Shown piece by piece: positions 22,035 through 30,902 of a stretch of DNA of 33,134 nt; position 1 is the stretch's first letter; every line of letters begins with the position of its first letter. The position numbers and the translations under genes were made by a program. Source of the stretch: Candidatus Peribacteria bacterium (GTDB taxonomy: Bacteria > Patescibacteriota > Gracilibacteria > Peribacterales > Peribacteraceae); assembly GCA_023245935.1 (NCBI GenBank), contig JAHFJM010000002.1, positions 1 through 33,134 on the forward strand. Direction: 5' to 3'. The notes under the pieces are model-generated. The model did no database searches, was not told the DNA's origin, and saw only the letters and a program-made list of their open reading frames with translations.

Positions 22035-25000
22035 GCACCCCGACATGACAACAGAGAGAAGCAGTGGCAACCACGTGCCGAATCAGGGCGGGGAGGACAG
22101 TTTCCAAAAAAACGACGGTACGATTCGAACAATTTTACTGCTTGGTTCCGGTGCACTGAAAATCGGTGAAGCCGGCGAATTCGACTATTCCGGGAGCCAG
22201 GCGATCAAAGCATTCAAAGAGGAAGGGAAGCGCGTCGTGCTGATCAATCCGAACATCGCAACGAACCAGACGAGCTGGGGGCTTGCGGACCGGGTGTACT
22301 TTTTGCCGGTACAGCCGGAATTCGTGGAACAAGTCATCAAAGAAGAAAAGCCTGAAGCAATCGCATTAAGCTTCGGGGGGCAAACGGCACTCAACTGCGG
22401 GGTGAAGCTGGAGGAGCTCGGAATTTTAAAAAAGTACGGCATTCAGGTACTCGGAACCTCCGTCGATGCGATTCGCAAAACTGAAGATCGTGCACTCTTC
22501 AATCAGGAACTCAACTCCATCGGCGTCTCGGTTCCAAGGTCAATCGCCTGCAATCGCATCGAAGATGCCCGCGAAGCTTTGGATAAGATCGGTCTCCCCG
22601 TGATGATTCGCGCTGCGTTCGCACTCGGCGGCAAGGGAAGCGGCAGAGCCGGTACGAAGGAGAAAGCGGAAGAAATCCTGAGAGTCGCATTCGTCGAATC
22701 ACCGCAAGTACTGGTGGAGGAAGATCTGACGGGCTGGAAGGAAATCGAGTACGAAGTGGTGAGGGACAGGGAGGACAACTGCATCACCGTCTGCAACATG
22801 GAGAACATCGATCCGCTCGGGATCCATACCGGCGAGTCGATCGTCGTCGCCCCGAGCCAAACACTCGACAATGAGGATTACCAGATGCTCCGGTCGATCG
22901 CGCTCAAGGTCATTCGGCACCTCGGCATCATCGGCGAGTGCAACATCCAGTACGCACTTCATCCCAAGAGCAGAACGTACCGCGTCATCGAAGTGAATGC
23001 GCGTCTCAGTCGCAGTTCCGCACTCGCATCGAAAGCAACGGGATATCCTCTCGCATGGGTGGCGGCAAAACTCGCACTCGGCTACGCGCTGCCCGACATC
23101 AAGAACTCAATCACGAAAGTCACCTGTGCAGACTTCGAGCCCTCGCTCGACTACGTTGCCGTCAAGATGCCAAGGTGGGATCTGAAGAAATTCAACTTCG
23201 TCACGGAAGAAATCTCGACGGAAATGAAATCCGTCGGTGAGGTGATGGCACTCGGTCGCTCGTTCGAAGAAGCATTGCAGAAAGCCGTGCGCATGCTCAA
23301 TACCGGTGCAGATGGGCTATATCCGACACCGATGAAATTCGTGAAGAAAGAACTGCAAAGCGATATGAAGAACCCGAGCCCGCAGCGAATTTTCGCCGTG
23401 GCAGAAGCGCTCGCGGGAGAGTGGTCGACGGAGGAGATCAACATTCTCACCGGCATCGATACGTGGTTCCTGGAGCGAATCAAACGCTGTGCGGATCTCC
23501 GGCAGCAGCTCTTCAAGACGAAAGCGCAGACCTTGAGTACGGAGCTGCTGCTGGCATGCAAGAAATCCGGGTTCTCGGACAAATCGATTGCGCTGATTAG
23601 GGATAGCAAGACGGAGGAGATCACGAACGCGAGACTGGAAACCGGCATCACACCATTCGTGAAGCAGATCGATACGCTTGCCGGAGAATTCCCGGCACAG
23701 ACGAATTACTTGTTTCTTACATATAATGCCACAGAGAATGACGTTCATTTTGATGGTAACGGAGAAGCGGTGAGCGATGAGCTGAGAGCGATGAGAACGA
23801 TTGAAGACTCAAAGCTCAAAGCTCAAAGCTCAAAGCTCCGTCTGATCGTTCTCGGTGGCGGACCCTACTCGATCGGCTCCTCCGTCGAATTCGACTGGTG
23901 CTGCGTGCAGGCGGTGCGGGAACTGATGGCACAGGGCTTCGAAGTAACGATGATCAACAGCAATCCAGAGACCGTCAGCACCGACTATGATGAATGCGAT
24001 CAGCTGTTCTTCGACGAATTGAGTTTGGAGAGAGTAATGGACATCGTGCGACTCCTGAAGCCCGCGGGCGTGGTCGTCTCGATGGGTGGGCAAATCCCGA
24101 ACTCGCTCGCGTTGAAACTTGCGAAAGAAGGAGTCCCGATTCTCGGCACGGATCCGAGCGATATCGATCGCGCCGAGGATCGCCACAAGTTCAGCGCGCT
24201 TCTCGATACGATCGATGTCGACCAGCCCGAGTGGAAAGAATTCGCCGATCTCACTTCGGCAAAACAATTTTCCAGAAAAGCCGGATTCCCCGTCATCGTG
24301 CGTCCGAGCTACGTGCTCTCGGGTGCCGCGATGACCGTCGTCCACAATGAAGAAGATTTGAAAGAATATCTGGAAGCCGCCACCGACGTCTCGAAAGACG
24401 CACCCGTCGTGATCTCGAAGTTCGAGGTCGGTGCGAAAGAAATCGAATTCGACGGCGTTGCCCAGAACGGAAAGCTGCTGCTGTACGCCATTGGTGAACA
24501 CATCGAGAACGCCGGCGTTCATTCCGGCGATGCAACCATCGTGCTGCCGCCGCAGCGCGTGAACATCGAGACATTCCGGAGGATCAAGACCATTGCCAAG
24601 AAGATCGCTCTGGGACTCCGAATTTCCGGACCGTTCAACATCCAATTCCTCGCGAAGAACAACCGTCTGAAAGTGATCGAGTGCAACCTGAGGGCGAGTC
24701 GCAGCTTCCCGTTTGCCAGCAAAGTAACCGGGGTCAACTTCGCAAAACTCGCGACGGAAGCACTGCTCAAACGCGCACCGGAGAACATCCGGTACCAAAC
24801 GCTGGACTTGGATCACGTCGGCGTGAAGGCAGCGCAGTTCAGCTTCTCGAGACTGAAGGGTGCCGACCCCAGACTCGGGGTGGAAATGGCGAGCACCGGT
24901 GAAGTCGCATGCTTCGGCATGAACCTGGAACAGGCACTCCTCCTCTCGCTGCGGGCAATCGGTTTTCAGGTGCCGCGGAAGAACATTCTCCTCACGATTG

Positions 25001-25395
25001 GCGCACTCGAAGACAAAATCGACCTCCTGCCCTCGATCGAAACACTACAGAAGATGGGATTCGCCTTCTTCGCGACACATCGAACGCACGAATTCCTCAC
25101 ATCTCGGAATATTCCGAGCGTTCACCTGCACAAACTCTCCGAACCCCGAAGCCCGAACATCAAGGAGTACCTGGAGAGCAGACGCATCGATTTCGTCATC
25201 AACATCCCGCAGCACTCAAGCTCAACCGAGAAAACGGACGGCTACTTCATCCGGCGCATCGCAACGGACAGAAGCATTCCTCTCATCACCAACGTCCAGC
25301 TCGCGAAGCGCATCATCGAAGCACTGGAAGCGGACAAAGCGAATCCGGAGATTCCGCTGATGCCGTGGCCGGATATTCTGGAACACAGGTCATAG
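22033..25395 (+). CDS. carB: Carbamoyl-phosphate synthase large subunit
   Basis: A 1120-aa protein with the full CarB layout: two ATP-grasp halves and a C-terminal MGS-like regulatory domain (from about residue 980, ILLTIGALEDKIDLLPSIETL). It makes carbamoyl phosphate from bicarbonate, ammonia and two ATP for pyrimidine and arginine synthesis. The first half opens with GSGALKIGEAGEFDYSGSQ, a form I associate with Bacteroidota and eukaryotic enzymes, in contrast to IVIGQACEFDYSGTQ of most bacteria. The second half begins near residue 603 (LIVLGGGPYSIGSSVEFDW). The linker before it is encoded by a four-copy heptamer repeat. carA is not in the window. The true start may be ATG 22045, because the promoter's -10 covers the first ATG. 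The stop overlaps the convergent 107-aa gene. Confidence 0.96.
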   Translation: MHPDMTTERSSGNHVPNQGGEDSFQKNDGTIRTILLLGSGALKIGEAGEFDYSGSQAIKAFKEEGKRVVLINPNIATNQTSWGLADRVYFLPVQPEFVEQVIKEEKPEAIALSFGGQTALNCGVKLEELGILKKYGIQVLGTSVDAIRKTEDRALFNQELNSIGVSVPRSIACNRIEDAREALDKIGLPVMIRAAFALGGKGSGRAGTKEKAEEILRVAFVESPQVLVEEDLTGWKEIEYEVVRDREDNCITVCNMENIDPLGIHTGESIVVAPSQTLDNEDYQMLRSIALKVIRHLGIIGECNIQYALHPKSRTYRVIEVNARLSRSSALASKATGYPLAWVAAKLALGYALPDIKNSITKVTCADFEPSLDYVAVKMPRWDLKKFNFVTEEISTEMKSVGEVMALGRSFEEALQKAVRMLNTGADGLYPTPMKFVKKELQSDMKNPSPQRIFAVAEALAGEWSTEEINILTGIDTWFLERIKRCADLRQQLFKTKAQTLSTELLLACKKSGFSDKSIALIRDSKTEEITNARLETGITPFVKQIDTLAGEFPAQTNYLFLTYNATENDVHFDGNGEAVSDELRAMRTIEDSKLKAQSSKLRLIVLGGGPYSIGSSVEFDWCCVQAVRELMAQGFEVTMINSNPETVSTDYDECDQLFFDELSLERVMDIVRLLKPAGVVVSMGGQIPNSLALKLAKEGVPILGTDPSDIDRAEDRHKFSALLDTIDVDQPEWKEFADLTSAKQFSRKAGFPVIVRPSYVLSGAAMTVVHNEEDLKEYLEAATDVSKDAPVVISKFEVGAKEIEFDGVAQNGKLLLYAIGEHIENAGVHSGDATIVLPPQRVNIETFRRIKTIAKKIALGLRISGPFNIQFLAKNNRLKVIECNLRASRSFPFASKVTGVNFAKLATEALLKRAPENIRYQTLDLDHVGVKAAQFSFSRLKGADPRLGVEMASTGEVACFGMNLEQALLLSLRAIGFQVPRKNILLTIGALEDKIDLLPSIETLQKMGFAFFATHRTHEFLTSRNIPSVHLHKLSEPRSPNIKEYLESRRIDFVINIPQHSSSTEKTDGYFIRRIATDRSIPLITNVQLAKRIIEALEADKANPEIPLMPWPDILEHRS
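23809..23836 (+). repeat. Heptanucleotide tandem repeat (TCAAAGC x4) inside carB
   Basis: Four perfect head-to-tail copies of TCAAAGC occupy 28 bases and encode part of the linker between the two halves of CarB (SKLKAQSSKL). Gain or loss of one copy would shift the reading frame. Confidence 0.9.
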
Positions 25396-25713
25396 GGAGA
25401 GCTTCTTCGCAATCCCGGCACATGTATTCGCGTCTTCATACGAGCCAACGACACTGAGCTCTTCATATCGATCTGAGTAACAACCATCGTTTGAACAGAA
25501 ATACCGCTCGCCTTTTCCAAGCACAATCGGCTGCATATTCTGTCTCGGAATTGCGTGGCAAACGGTGAATGTCGGCGCACCGCTATGGAGAGGTTTGTGA
25601 CTGCGCTCGATCGTCAGTGAAAGTGCATCGACAAGAAGGAGGAGTGCAACAAGAAGCAAGCTGCCTCGCAGGATCTGATGGGTGGGTTTCTTTGATTTGA
25701 AAAATTTCTTCAT
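25390..25713 (-). CDS. Hypothetical membrane-anchored protein, 107 aa
   Basis: No family recognised. A basic N-terminus (MKKFFKSKKPTHQ) precedes one hydrophobic helix (about residues 18-35, SLLLVALLLLVDALSL). A short outward-facing domain follows with four cysteines (FTVCHAI, YFCSNDGCYS, ANTCAGI) that could form two disulfides. The ATG has a short leader of about 29 bases from a strong upstream promoter. The 3' end overlaps carB by 6 bases in convergent orientation, with the two stop codons nearly touching. Confidence 0.65.
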   Translation of the reverse strand: MKKFFKSKKPTHQILRGSLLLVALLLLVDALSLTIERSHKPLHSGAPTFTVCHAIPRQNMQPIVLGKGERYFCSNDGCYSDRYEELSVVGSYEDANTCAGIAKKLSL

Positions 25714-25749
25714 AATGGTTGTTGTATAAGTGGTGGATGTGTTTATACT

Positions 25750-25777
25750 ATTATACTATATTTTAATATAATTGCAA
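25750..25777 (-). promoter_or_regulatory. Promoter of the 107-aa gene
   Basis: Minus strand TTGCAA (25772-25777), a 16-base AT-only-like spacer and TATAAT (25750-25755). It lies in a very AT-rich patch (about 25725-25780). Confidence 0.6.
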
Positions 25778-25814
25778 ATAGCTTACGGTGCAGCAGAAAT
25801 GCTTTCCAGACCAT

Positions 25815-26492
25815 CTAGATCCCCGTCCCCTTCTTCACCCTCTGCGCAATGCTGACAAACTTCCGAATCAAGCGATGCTTCAAGGGCAGTTTTCCTGTTT
25901 GCTGAAACTCCTGCACGACCTTCGCAAACTTGACCCCCTTCAAGCGTACAGCCTCCAAGCTCTCCGGACGCTTATCGACAACGAGACCGAACACTCCTCT
26001 GCCGAGCGTGCAACGCGGTTCGAAATGCACCCCGAGAATGCTTGCGCCGAAGTACTGCAAACTCACGGGAATGTGACTGGTCGTTCGTTTCATCAGCGGC
26101 CATGCGGCACTCGGCGTTCCTCCGGTGAAGAGAAGGAAGAACGGTTTGCCCTGAAACGTGCCAAGAGAGTGAGAATCAGAATCCAAACCGAACGCTCCCA
26201 TGCGATCGATGAGATTCTTGAGATGAGCGGGAACGCTGAAATTCCAGATCGGGGACGCGATCACCACTCCGTCCGCCTGCATCATCTCACGTTTGATCCT
26301 CTCGAGATCATCAACCGGACAATGCGGTCCGTAACACTCAAGACCGAAGTGAGCCATCTGAAGATCTTTGAGCCTGATTTTTGCAAGGCTCACACCCAGA
26401 ACTGTTCGCATTCCGGATGCCAAAGAATCAGCAAGCACATTCGAGTTGCTGGGTTCGTTCGTGCCGGCAACGAGGAGAAGAATTCGAGACAT
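25815..26492 (-). CDS. NAD(P)H-dependent FMN reductase / flavodoxin-fold protein
   Basis: A 225-aa flavodoxin-fold protein of the NADPH-dependent FMN reductase family. The N-terminal strand and phosphate-binding loop (ILLLVAGTNEPSNSNVLADSL) match the GSxRxxSxN-type FMN site. ADGVVIASPIWNFSVPAHLKNLIDRM is the second family signature (SPEYN-like followed by LKNxIDW). FQGKPFFLLFTGGTPSAAWPL completes the fold. It likely transfers electrons from NAD(P)H through FMN to a quinone, azo or metal substrate, not inferable here. The frame is open to 26579, but ATG 26490-26492 starts the first strand. It is divergent from nrdJ with about 145 bp between starts. Confidence 0.85.
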   Translation of the reverse strand: MSRILLLVAGTNEPSNSNVLADSLASGMRTVLGVSLAKIRLKDLQMAHFGLECYGPHCPVDDLERIKREMMQADGVVIASPIWNFSVPAHLKNLIDRMGAFGLDSDSHSLGTFQGKPFFLLFTGGTPSAAWPLMKRTTSHIPVSLQYFGASILGVHFEPRCTLGRGVFGLVVDKRPESLEAVRLKGVKFAKVVQEFQQTGKLPLKHRLIRKFVSIAQRVKKGTGI

Positions 26493-26547
26493 CAGTACTG
26501 TTTCGAGTGTATCGGCTTCTGCGTCAACAGAGAAATAGTAAAACCTC

Positions 26548-26575
26548 TTGAGCCATCGTCTCAGATGAGTAGAAT
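26548..26575 (+). promoter_or_regulatory. nrdJ promoter
   Basis: TTGAGC (26548-26553), a 16-base spacer and TAGAAT (26570-26575). Transcription would start near 26582, at the base of the hairpin at 26581-26616. Confidence 0.45.
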
Positions 26576-26580
26576 GCATA

Positions 26581-26616
26581 GATGTTGTGGCGGTTGAGCA
26601 GTTCTACCACTACATC
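26581..26616 (+). promoter_or_regulatory. 5' leader hairpin of nrdJ
   Basis: GATGTTGTGG (26581-26590) pairs with CCACTACATC (26607-26616) at 9 of 10 positions around a 16-base loop. It begins at the predicted transcription start and ends 21 bases before the ATG at 26638. It is too small for a cobalamin riboswitch of the known type. Confidence 0.45.
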
Positions 26617-26637
26617 TTGTGTTTCCCCCTCCACATC

Positions 26638-29600
26638 ATGAACCCGCATTCCCCGTCCTCAGCGCAGGCGAAAGACATTCCTCTCGCCTCTCCTTCTGAA
26701 ACGCTGAAATCGGCGAAGAAGAAATCGCTGCAACGCGTGCGTGAAACGAAATCGCAGAAAGGCATGGTCATCGAGCGCAGGTTCACGACGCCGGGCTCCG
26801 ATCCTCTCGACGAAGTGAAGTACGATCGCAGGACCAGCAGAATTTCGAATACGAACGGTTCCGTCGTCTTTGAAATGAAGGACGCGGAGGTACCGGCGGA
26901 CTGGAGTCAGGTTGCAACGGATATCGTCGTCAGCAAATACTTCCGAAAAGCAGGAGTGCCGCAATTCGACGAGAAAGGAAACAGAATCAAGGATGCAGAC
27001 GGAAACGTACTGACCGGACCCGAGCGATCGGTGAAGCAGGTCGTCCGCAGACTCGCCGGATGCTGGCGATGGTGGGGCGAAAAGCACGGTTACTTTGCGA
27101 CGACGCAGGATGCCCAGACATTCGAAGATGAACTGAAGTACATGCTGGTGCACCAGATGGCGGCACCCAACAGCCCGCAGTGGTTCAACACCGGTATCCA
27201 CTATGCCTACAACATCACGGGTCCTGCGCAAGGACACTACTACTGCGAACCGACGACGGGAGAGGTCCTCCGGAGCACCGATGCCTACACGCACCCTCAG
27301 CCGCATGCATGCTTCATTCAGAGTGTTGCCGACGACATGGTGAACGAAGGCGGCATCATGGATCTCTGGGTCAGGGAAGCACGCCTCTTCAAGTACGGCT
27401 CCGGCACGGGAACGAACTTCAGCAACCTCCGCGGCGACGGCGAGCCTTTATCACAAGGCGGCAAGAGTTCGGGGCTCATGAGCTTCCTCAAAATCGGCGA
27501 CAGAGCCGCAGGAGCGATCAAGTCCGGAGGAACGACTCGCAGAGCGGCAAAAATGGTCTGTCTCGATCTCGATCATCCGGATATCGAGGACTTCATCAAT
27601 TGGAAGGTGAACGAAGAGAAGAAAGTCGCAGCCCTTGCCAAGTCCGGCTACGACACGGACTTCAACGGCGAAGCGTACTCAACGGTCTCCGGTCAGAATT
27701 CCAATAACTCCGTGCGTGTTGCCCACGAGTTCTTCAAGTCCCTCGAAGACAACGGCGACTGGAATCTTTACTGGCGCACGGAGAAGAAGAAAGCGAAAGC
27801 CGACGGTCGGGAGGCGAAGCCATGCAAGACGATGAAAGCGCGTGATCTGTGGGATCAGGTGAGTTACGCCGCATGGTCCTGCGCCGATCCCGGTGTTCAG
27901 TACGACACGACGATCAACGACTGGCACACGTGTCCGATCGATGGTCGCATCAATGCCAGCAACCCCTGCAGCGAGTACATGTTCCTCGACAATACCGCAT
28001 GCAACCTCGCTTCCTGCAATTTGATTCACTTCATGAAGATGGGCGCGGATGGCAAGAAAGAGTTCGATACGGAATCCTTCCGTCATGCCGTTCGCCTCTG
28101 GACGATCGTGCTTGAAATCTCCGTGCTCATGGCGCAGTTCCCAAGCCGTGAGATTGCGGAACTCAGCTACAAATTCCGCACGCTGGGCCTCGGATACGCG
28201 AATATCGGTGCGATGCTGATGCAGATGGGTATCCCCTATGACAGCGAACTCGGACGTGCGATGTGCGGAGGCATCACGGCAATTCTCACCGGCGAAAGCT
28301 ACGCAACGTCTGCCGAGATGGCGGAATGTCTCGGGACGTTCCCCGGCTACGAACCGAATGAAGAGCACATGCTGCGCGTCATGAGGAACCACCGCCGTGC
28401 CGCCTACAACGCCGCGGACTCGGAGTATGAAGAGCTTGCGGTAAAACCCGTCGGCATCAACCAAGAACTCTGTCCTCGCCCGATCCTCACGGCGGCAAAA
28501 GAATGTTGGGATCGCGCCGTGGCTCTCGGCGAGAAGTACGGCTACAGGAACGCGCAGACAACCGTCATCGCACCGACCGGAACGATCGGACTCCTCATGG
28601 ACTGCGACACAACGGGAATCGAGCCCGACTTCGCGATCGTCAAATTCAAGAAACTTGCCGGAGGCGGCTACATGAAGATCGCCAATCAGTCGGTGAAACC
28701 CGCACTTGATGCTCTCTTGTACACGGATGACCAGGTGAAAGGCATTATGAACTATGTGATGGGTACCCTCACACTGGAGGGCGCGCCACATATCAACCGA
28801 ACGACACTGAAGGCAAAAGGCTTCACCGATGCCGACATCGCGAACGTCGAGAAGAACCTTCGGTCGGTCTTCGAGATGAAGTTCGCTTTCAACAAATGGG
28901 TCCTCGGCGACGAAACGATGAAACGACTGAAGTTCACGGAGCAGCAGATCAGCGACTTCAATTTCGATGTCCTACGGGGTCTCGGCTTCACCCAGAAAGA
29001 AATTGAGGAAGCGAATATCCACGTCTGCGGCAACATGACCCTCGAAGGCGCGCCTATGATGAAACCCGAACATCTTCCCGTCTTCGATTGCGCCAGCAAG
29101 TGCGGTTCCCTCGGCAAGCGTTTCATCAGTGCCGAAGGACACATCCGCATGATGGCGGCTGCACAACCGTTCATTTCGGGCGCGATCAGCAAGACGATCA
29201 ACCTCCCGAACGAAGCAACCATCGAAGACTTCAAGAACGCGTACTTCCTCTCGTGGAAACTCGGCGTGAAAGCCAACGCACTCTATAGGGACGGCAGCAA
29301 GATGAGCCAAGCGCTCAGTAACAAGTCCGACGATAAGAAAGAGGAAACCAAAGTCGAAACGCAGATCGTCGAGAAGATCATCATTAAAGAGGTTCCTCGC
29401 AGGAGGAAGCTCCCCGATGAGCGTCTCAGCATGACGCACAAGTTCTCCGTCGCCGGCCACGAAGGCTATATACACGCCGGCATGTACGAAGACGGCAAAC
29501 CGGGAGAAATTTTCATCAAGATGAGCAAAGAAGGATCGACCTTGTCCGGTGTCATGGACACGCTGGCACTCTCGCTCTCGATGAACCTGCAGTACGGCGT

Positions 29601-30033
29601 ACCGCTGGAAGTCCTGTGTGAGAAACTCGTCCATACGCGATTCGAGCCGATGGGCATGACGACAAACCGCGAGATCCCGATGGTCAAAAGCCTCATGGAC
29701 TACCTCGGTCGCTGGCTTGCCCTGAAATTTCTGACGAAGCAGCAAGCGATGAAGTTTCACAATAAAGAGCTCGTCGAGAGGGCATACACCGAAGGCACGA
29801 AGAGCAAAGATGCGTTCGCCATGAGCCTGCCCGTTGTCGACGAAGGCATGTCTCAAATCGTGGAAGAAATCGCGACGGCTTCGGACAACCTCCCAAGCCC
29901 TTCCGCTCTCGACCAAGCAAAGCTCCAAGGCTACACGGGCTCGATGTGCAGCGGCTGCGGATCGACGAAGATGAAACGCAATGGCAGCTGTGAGCTCTGC
30001 ATGGATTGTGGTGCGACCAGCGGGTGCGGGTGA
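26638..30033 (+). CDS. nrdJ: Vitamin B12-dependent ribonucleotide reductase (class II)
   Basis: A 1131-aa enzyme that reduces ribonucleotides to deoxyribonucleotides using adenosylcobalamin to create the cysteine radical. Class II markers in order include NSPQWFNTG, HACFIQSV (redox Cys), GSGTGTNFSNLRG, GGTTRRAAKMV, NPCSEYMFLDNTACNLASCNL (substrate loop and radical Cys), and IAPTGTIGLLMDCDTTGIEPDF. The C-terminal tail carries CSGCG, CELCMDCG and GCG, the usual Cys-rich metal-binding and redox tail. The segment around 28750-29050 repeats TLEGAP twice. No intein is present and the length is normal. ATG 26638 is chosen; a GTG at 26587 in the same frame would add 17 residues but lies inside the leader hairpin. 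Confidence 0.95.
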   Translation: MNPHSPSSAQAKDIPLASPSETLKSAKKKSLQRVRETKSQKGMVIERRFTTPGSDPLDEVKYDRRTSRISNTNGSVVFEMKDAEVPADWSQVATDIVVSKYFRKAGVPQFDEKGNRIKDADGNVLTGPERSVKQVVRRLAGCWRWWGEKHGYFATTQDAQTFEDELKYMLVHQMAAPNSPQWFNTGIHYAYNITGPAQGHYYCEPTTGEVLRSTDAYTHPQPHACFIQSVADDMVNEGGIMDLWVREARLFKYGSGTGTNFSNLRGDGEPLSQGGKSSGLMSFLKIGDRAAGAIKSGGTTRRAAKMVCLDLDHPDIEDFINWKVNEEKKVAALAKSGYDTDFNGEAYSTVSGQNSNNSVRVAHEFFKSLEDNGDWNLYWRTEKKKAKADGREAKPCKTMKARDLWDQVSYAAWSCADPGVQYDTTINDWHTCPIDGRINASNPCSEYMFLDNTACNLASCNLIHFMKMGADGKKEFDTESFRHAVRLWTIVLEISVLMAQFPSREIAELSYKFRTLGLGYANIGAMLMQMGIPYDSELGRAMCGGITAILTGESYATSAEMAECLGTFPGYEPNEEHMLRVMRNHRRAAYNAADSEYEELAVKPVGINQELCPRPILTAAKECWDRAVALGEKYGYRNAQTTVIAPTGTIGLLMDCDTTGIEPDFAIVKFKKLAGGGYMKIANQSVKPALDALLYTDDQVKGIMNYVMGTLTLEGAPHINRTTLKAKGFTDADIANVEKNLRSVFEMKFAFNKWVLGDETMKRLKFTEQQISDFNFDVLRGLGFTQKEIEEANIHVCGNMTLEGAPMMKPEHLPVFDCASKCGSLGKRFISAEGHIRMMAAAQPFISGAISKTINLPNEATIEDFKNAYFLSWKLGVKANALYRDGSKMSQALSNKSDDKKEETKVETQIVEKIIIKEVPRRRKLPDERLSMTHKFSVAGHEGYIHAGMYEDGKPGEIFIKMSKEGSTLSGVMDTLALSLSMNLQYGVPLEVLCEKLVHTRFEPMGMTTNREIPMVKSLMDYLGRWLALKFLTKQQAMKFHNKELVERAYTEGTKSKDAFAMSLPVVDEGMSQIVEEIATASDNLPSPSALDQAKLQGYTGSMCSGCGSTKMKRNGSCELCMDCGATSGCG

Positions 30034-30039
30034 TATTCT
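30031..30039 (+). promoter_or_regulatory. Extended -10 promoter of the 153-aa gene
   Basis: TGA-TATTCT, with the hexamer at 30034-30039, 6 bases before the ATG at 30046. The TGA is the nrdJ stop codon itself. It predicts a leaderless mRNA. Confidence 0.5.
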
Positions 30040-30045
30040 TCTCTC

Positions 30046-30507
30046 ATGTCAGACCCCTACCTCGACCATCTCCCCAGCCACGAGCGTGAGAAGATCCGAA
30101 AGCGTCTCCGAAGCCCGGAAGAGTACGAAAGGCTGCGAGAGAAAGTAAAAGGACCGGAAGATCTTGAGAGGGAGATGGAGAAGAACTCGGAATTTGCCGA
30201 GGTGAAACTGGCACTGGAGACTGAACCGAAGATGCAGGAAAAAGCCAAAGAACAAGTCAGAGCTTTCGCACGTGAGAAAGGGATTGATACCTGTTTCGAT
30301 CATCCCTCCGCTCGACTGAACGATGCACTGAGCAAAGGATCCTTCGACGTGACGATCGATGCCAAGAGTCATGAACCGAAGCTCGGCGTACGAATAAAAA
30401 ATGCTCCTCAAAACTCCGGCGAAGCACCGAGTGGCAATGTCTCAGAAGTTTTCAGTCTGAGGCCGATGCTTCAGCAACAAATAATCTCAACATTCGTATC
30501 AAAATGA
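30046..30507 (+). CDS. Hypothetical protein, 153 aa
   Basis: No family recognised. Residues 1-85 are highly charged and helical (EREKIRKRLRSPEEYERLREKVKG, then EDLEREMEKNSEFAEVKLALE), possibly a coiled coil. Residues 85-153 look beta-rich (GSFDVTIDAKSHEPKLGVRIKN). No signal peptide. It starts 12 bases after nrdJ with its own -10 box. A small CTCAAT/ATTGAG hairpin (30516-30530) follows the stop, without a T run. Confidence 0.65.
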   Translation: MSDPYLDHLPSHEREKIRKRLRSPEEYERLREKVKGPEDLEREMEKNSEFAEVKLALETEPKMQEKAKEQVRAFAREKGIDTCFDHPSARLNDALSKGSFDVTIDAKSHEPKLGVRIKNAPQNSGEAPSGNVSEVFSLRPMLQQQIISTFVSK

Positions 30508-30587
30508 AAGACAGTCTCAATCCTATTGAGCCCTTACAGAATACATTTTCTAAGAACACTTTTTGTATACGATATACGCATAGAATC

Positions 30588-30899
30588 TCATAAATCCTGA
30601 TGATTATTCTGCATAAATACAATCAGTCTATCATCATCTGCAGCCCTATTTCGAGAGACTTTTCCACACTTGACACAGCGATACTCAATCGTGAAGCCTT
30701 TCTTGCTGTCTTGATCGATCGTCATTGGCTCAAGTAAGCCAAGGCAAGTGGAGAGACGGTCACCCGGTCCATCGCGGTCGACATGTTTTGAACAGAGACA
30801 CTTCGGACAGTGATCCCGATAGGTTCCTTTTCCAAGTGGCTCCACTGCGAGACCGCAGTGCTCGCAGACGAATGGTTCTTCGCGTGGAATAAATGACAT
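30588..30899 (-). CDS. RNHCP domain protein (zinc-ribbon-like)
   Basis: A 103-aa protein of the RNHCP family. It has FVCEHCGLAVEPLG, then YRDHCPKCLCSKHVD (the family's RNHCP motif, here RDHCP), PGDRLSTCLGLLEPM and YRCVKCGKVSRNRAADDD. The paired cysteines suggest two zinc ribbons. The family's role is not known to me, though the fold suggests nucleic-acid or ribosome contact. Only TCT separates the ychF stop (TGA) from this ATG, so it is almost certainly translated from the ychF mRNA and shares its regulation. Confidence 0.85.
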   Translation of the reverse strand: MSFIPREEPFVCEHCGLAVEPLGKGTYRDHCPKCLCSKHVDRDGPGDRLSTCLGLLEPMTIDQDSKKGFTIEYRCVKCGKVSRNRAADDDRLIVFMQNNHQDL

Positions 30900-30902
30900 A
30901 GA

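Noticed and set aside
26581-26637. Cobalamin riboswitch before nrdJ.
   Set aside because: The leader is only about 55 bases, too short for that class, and no B12-box-like sequence is visible.
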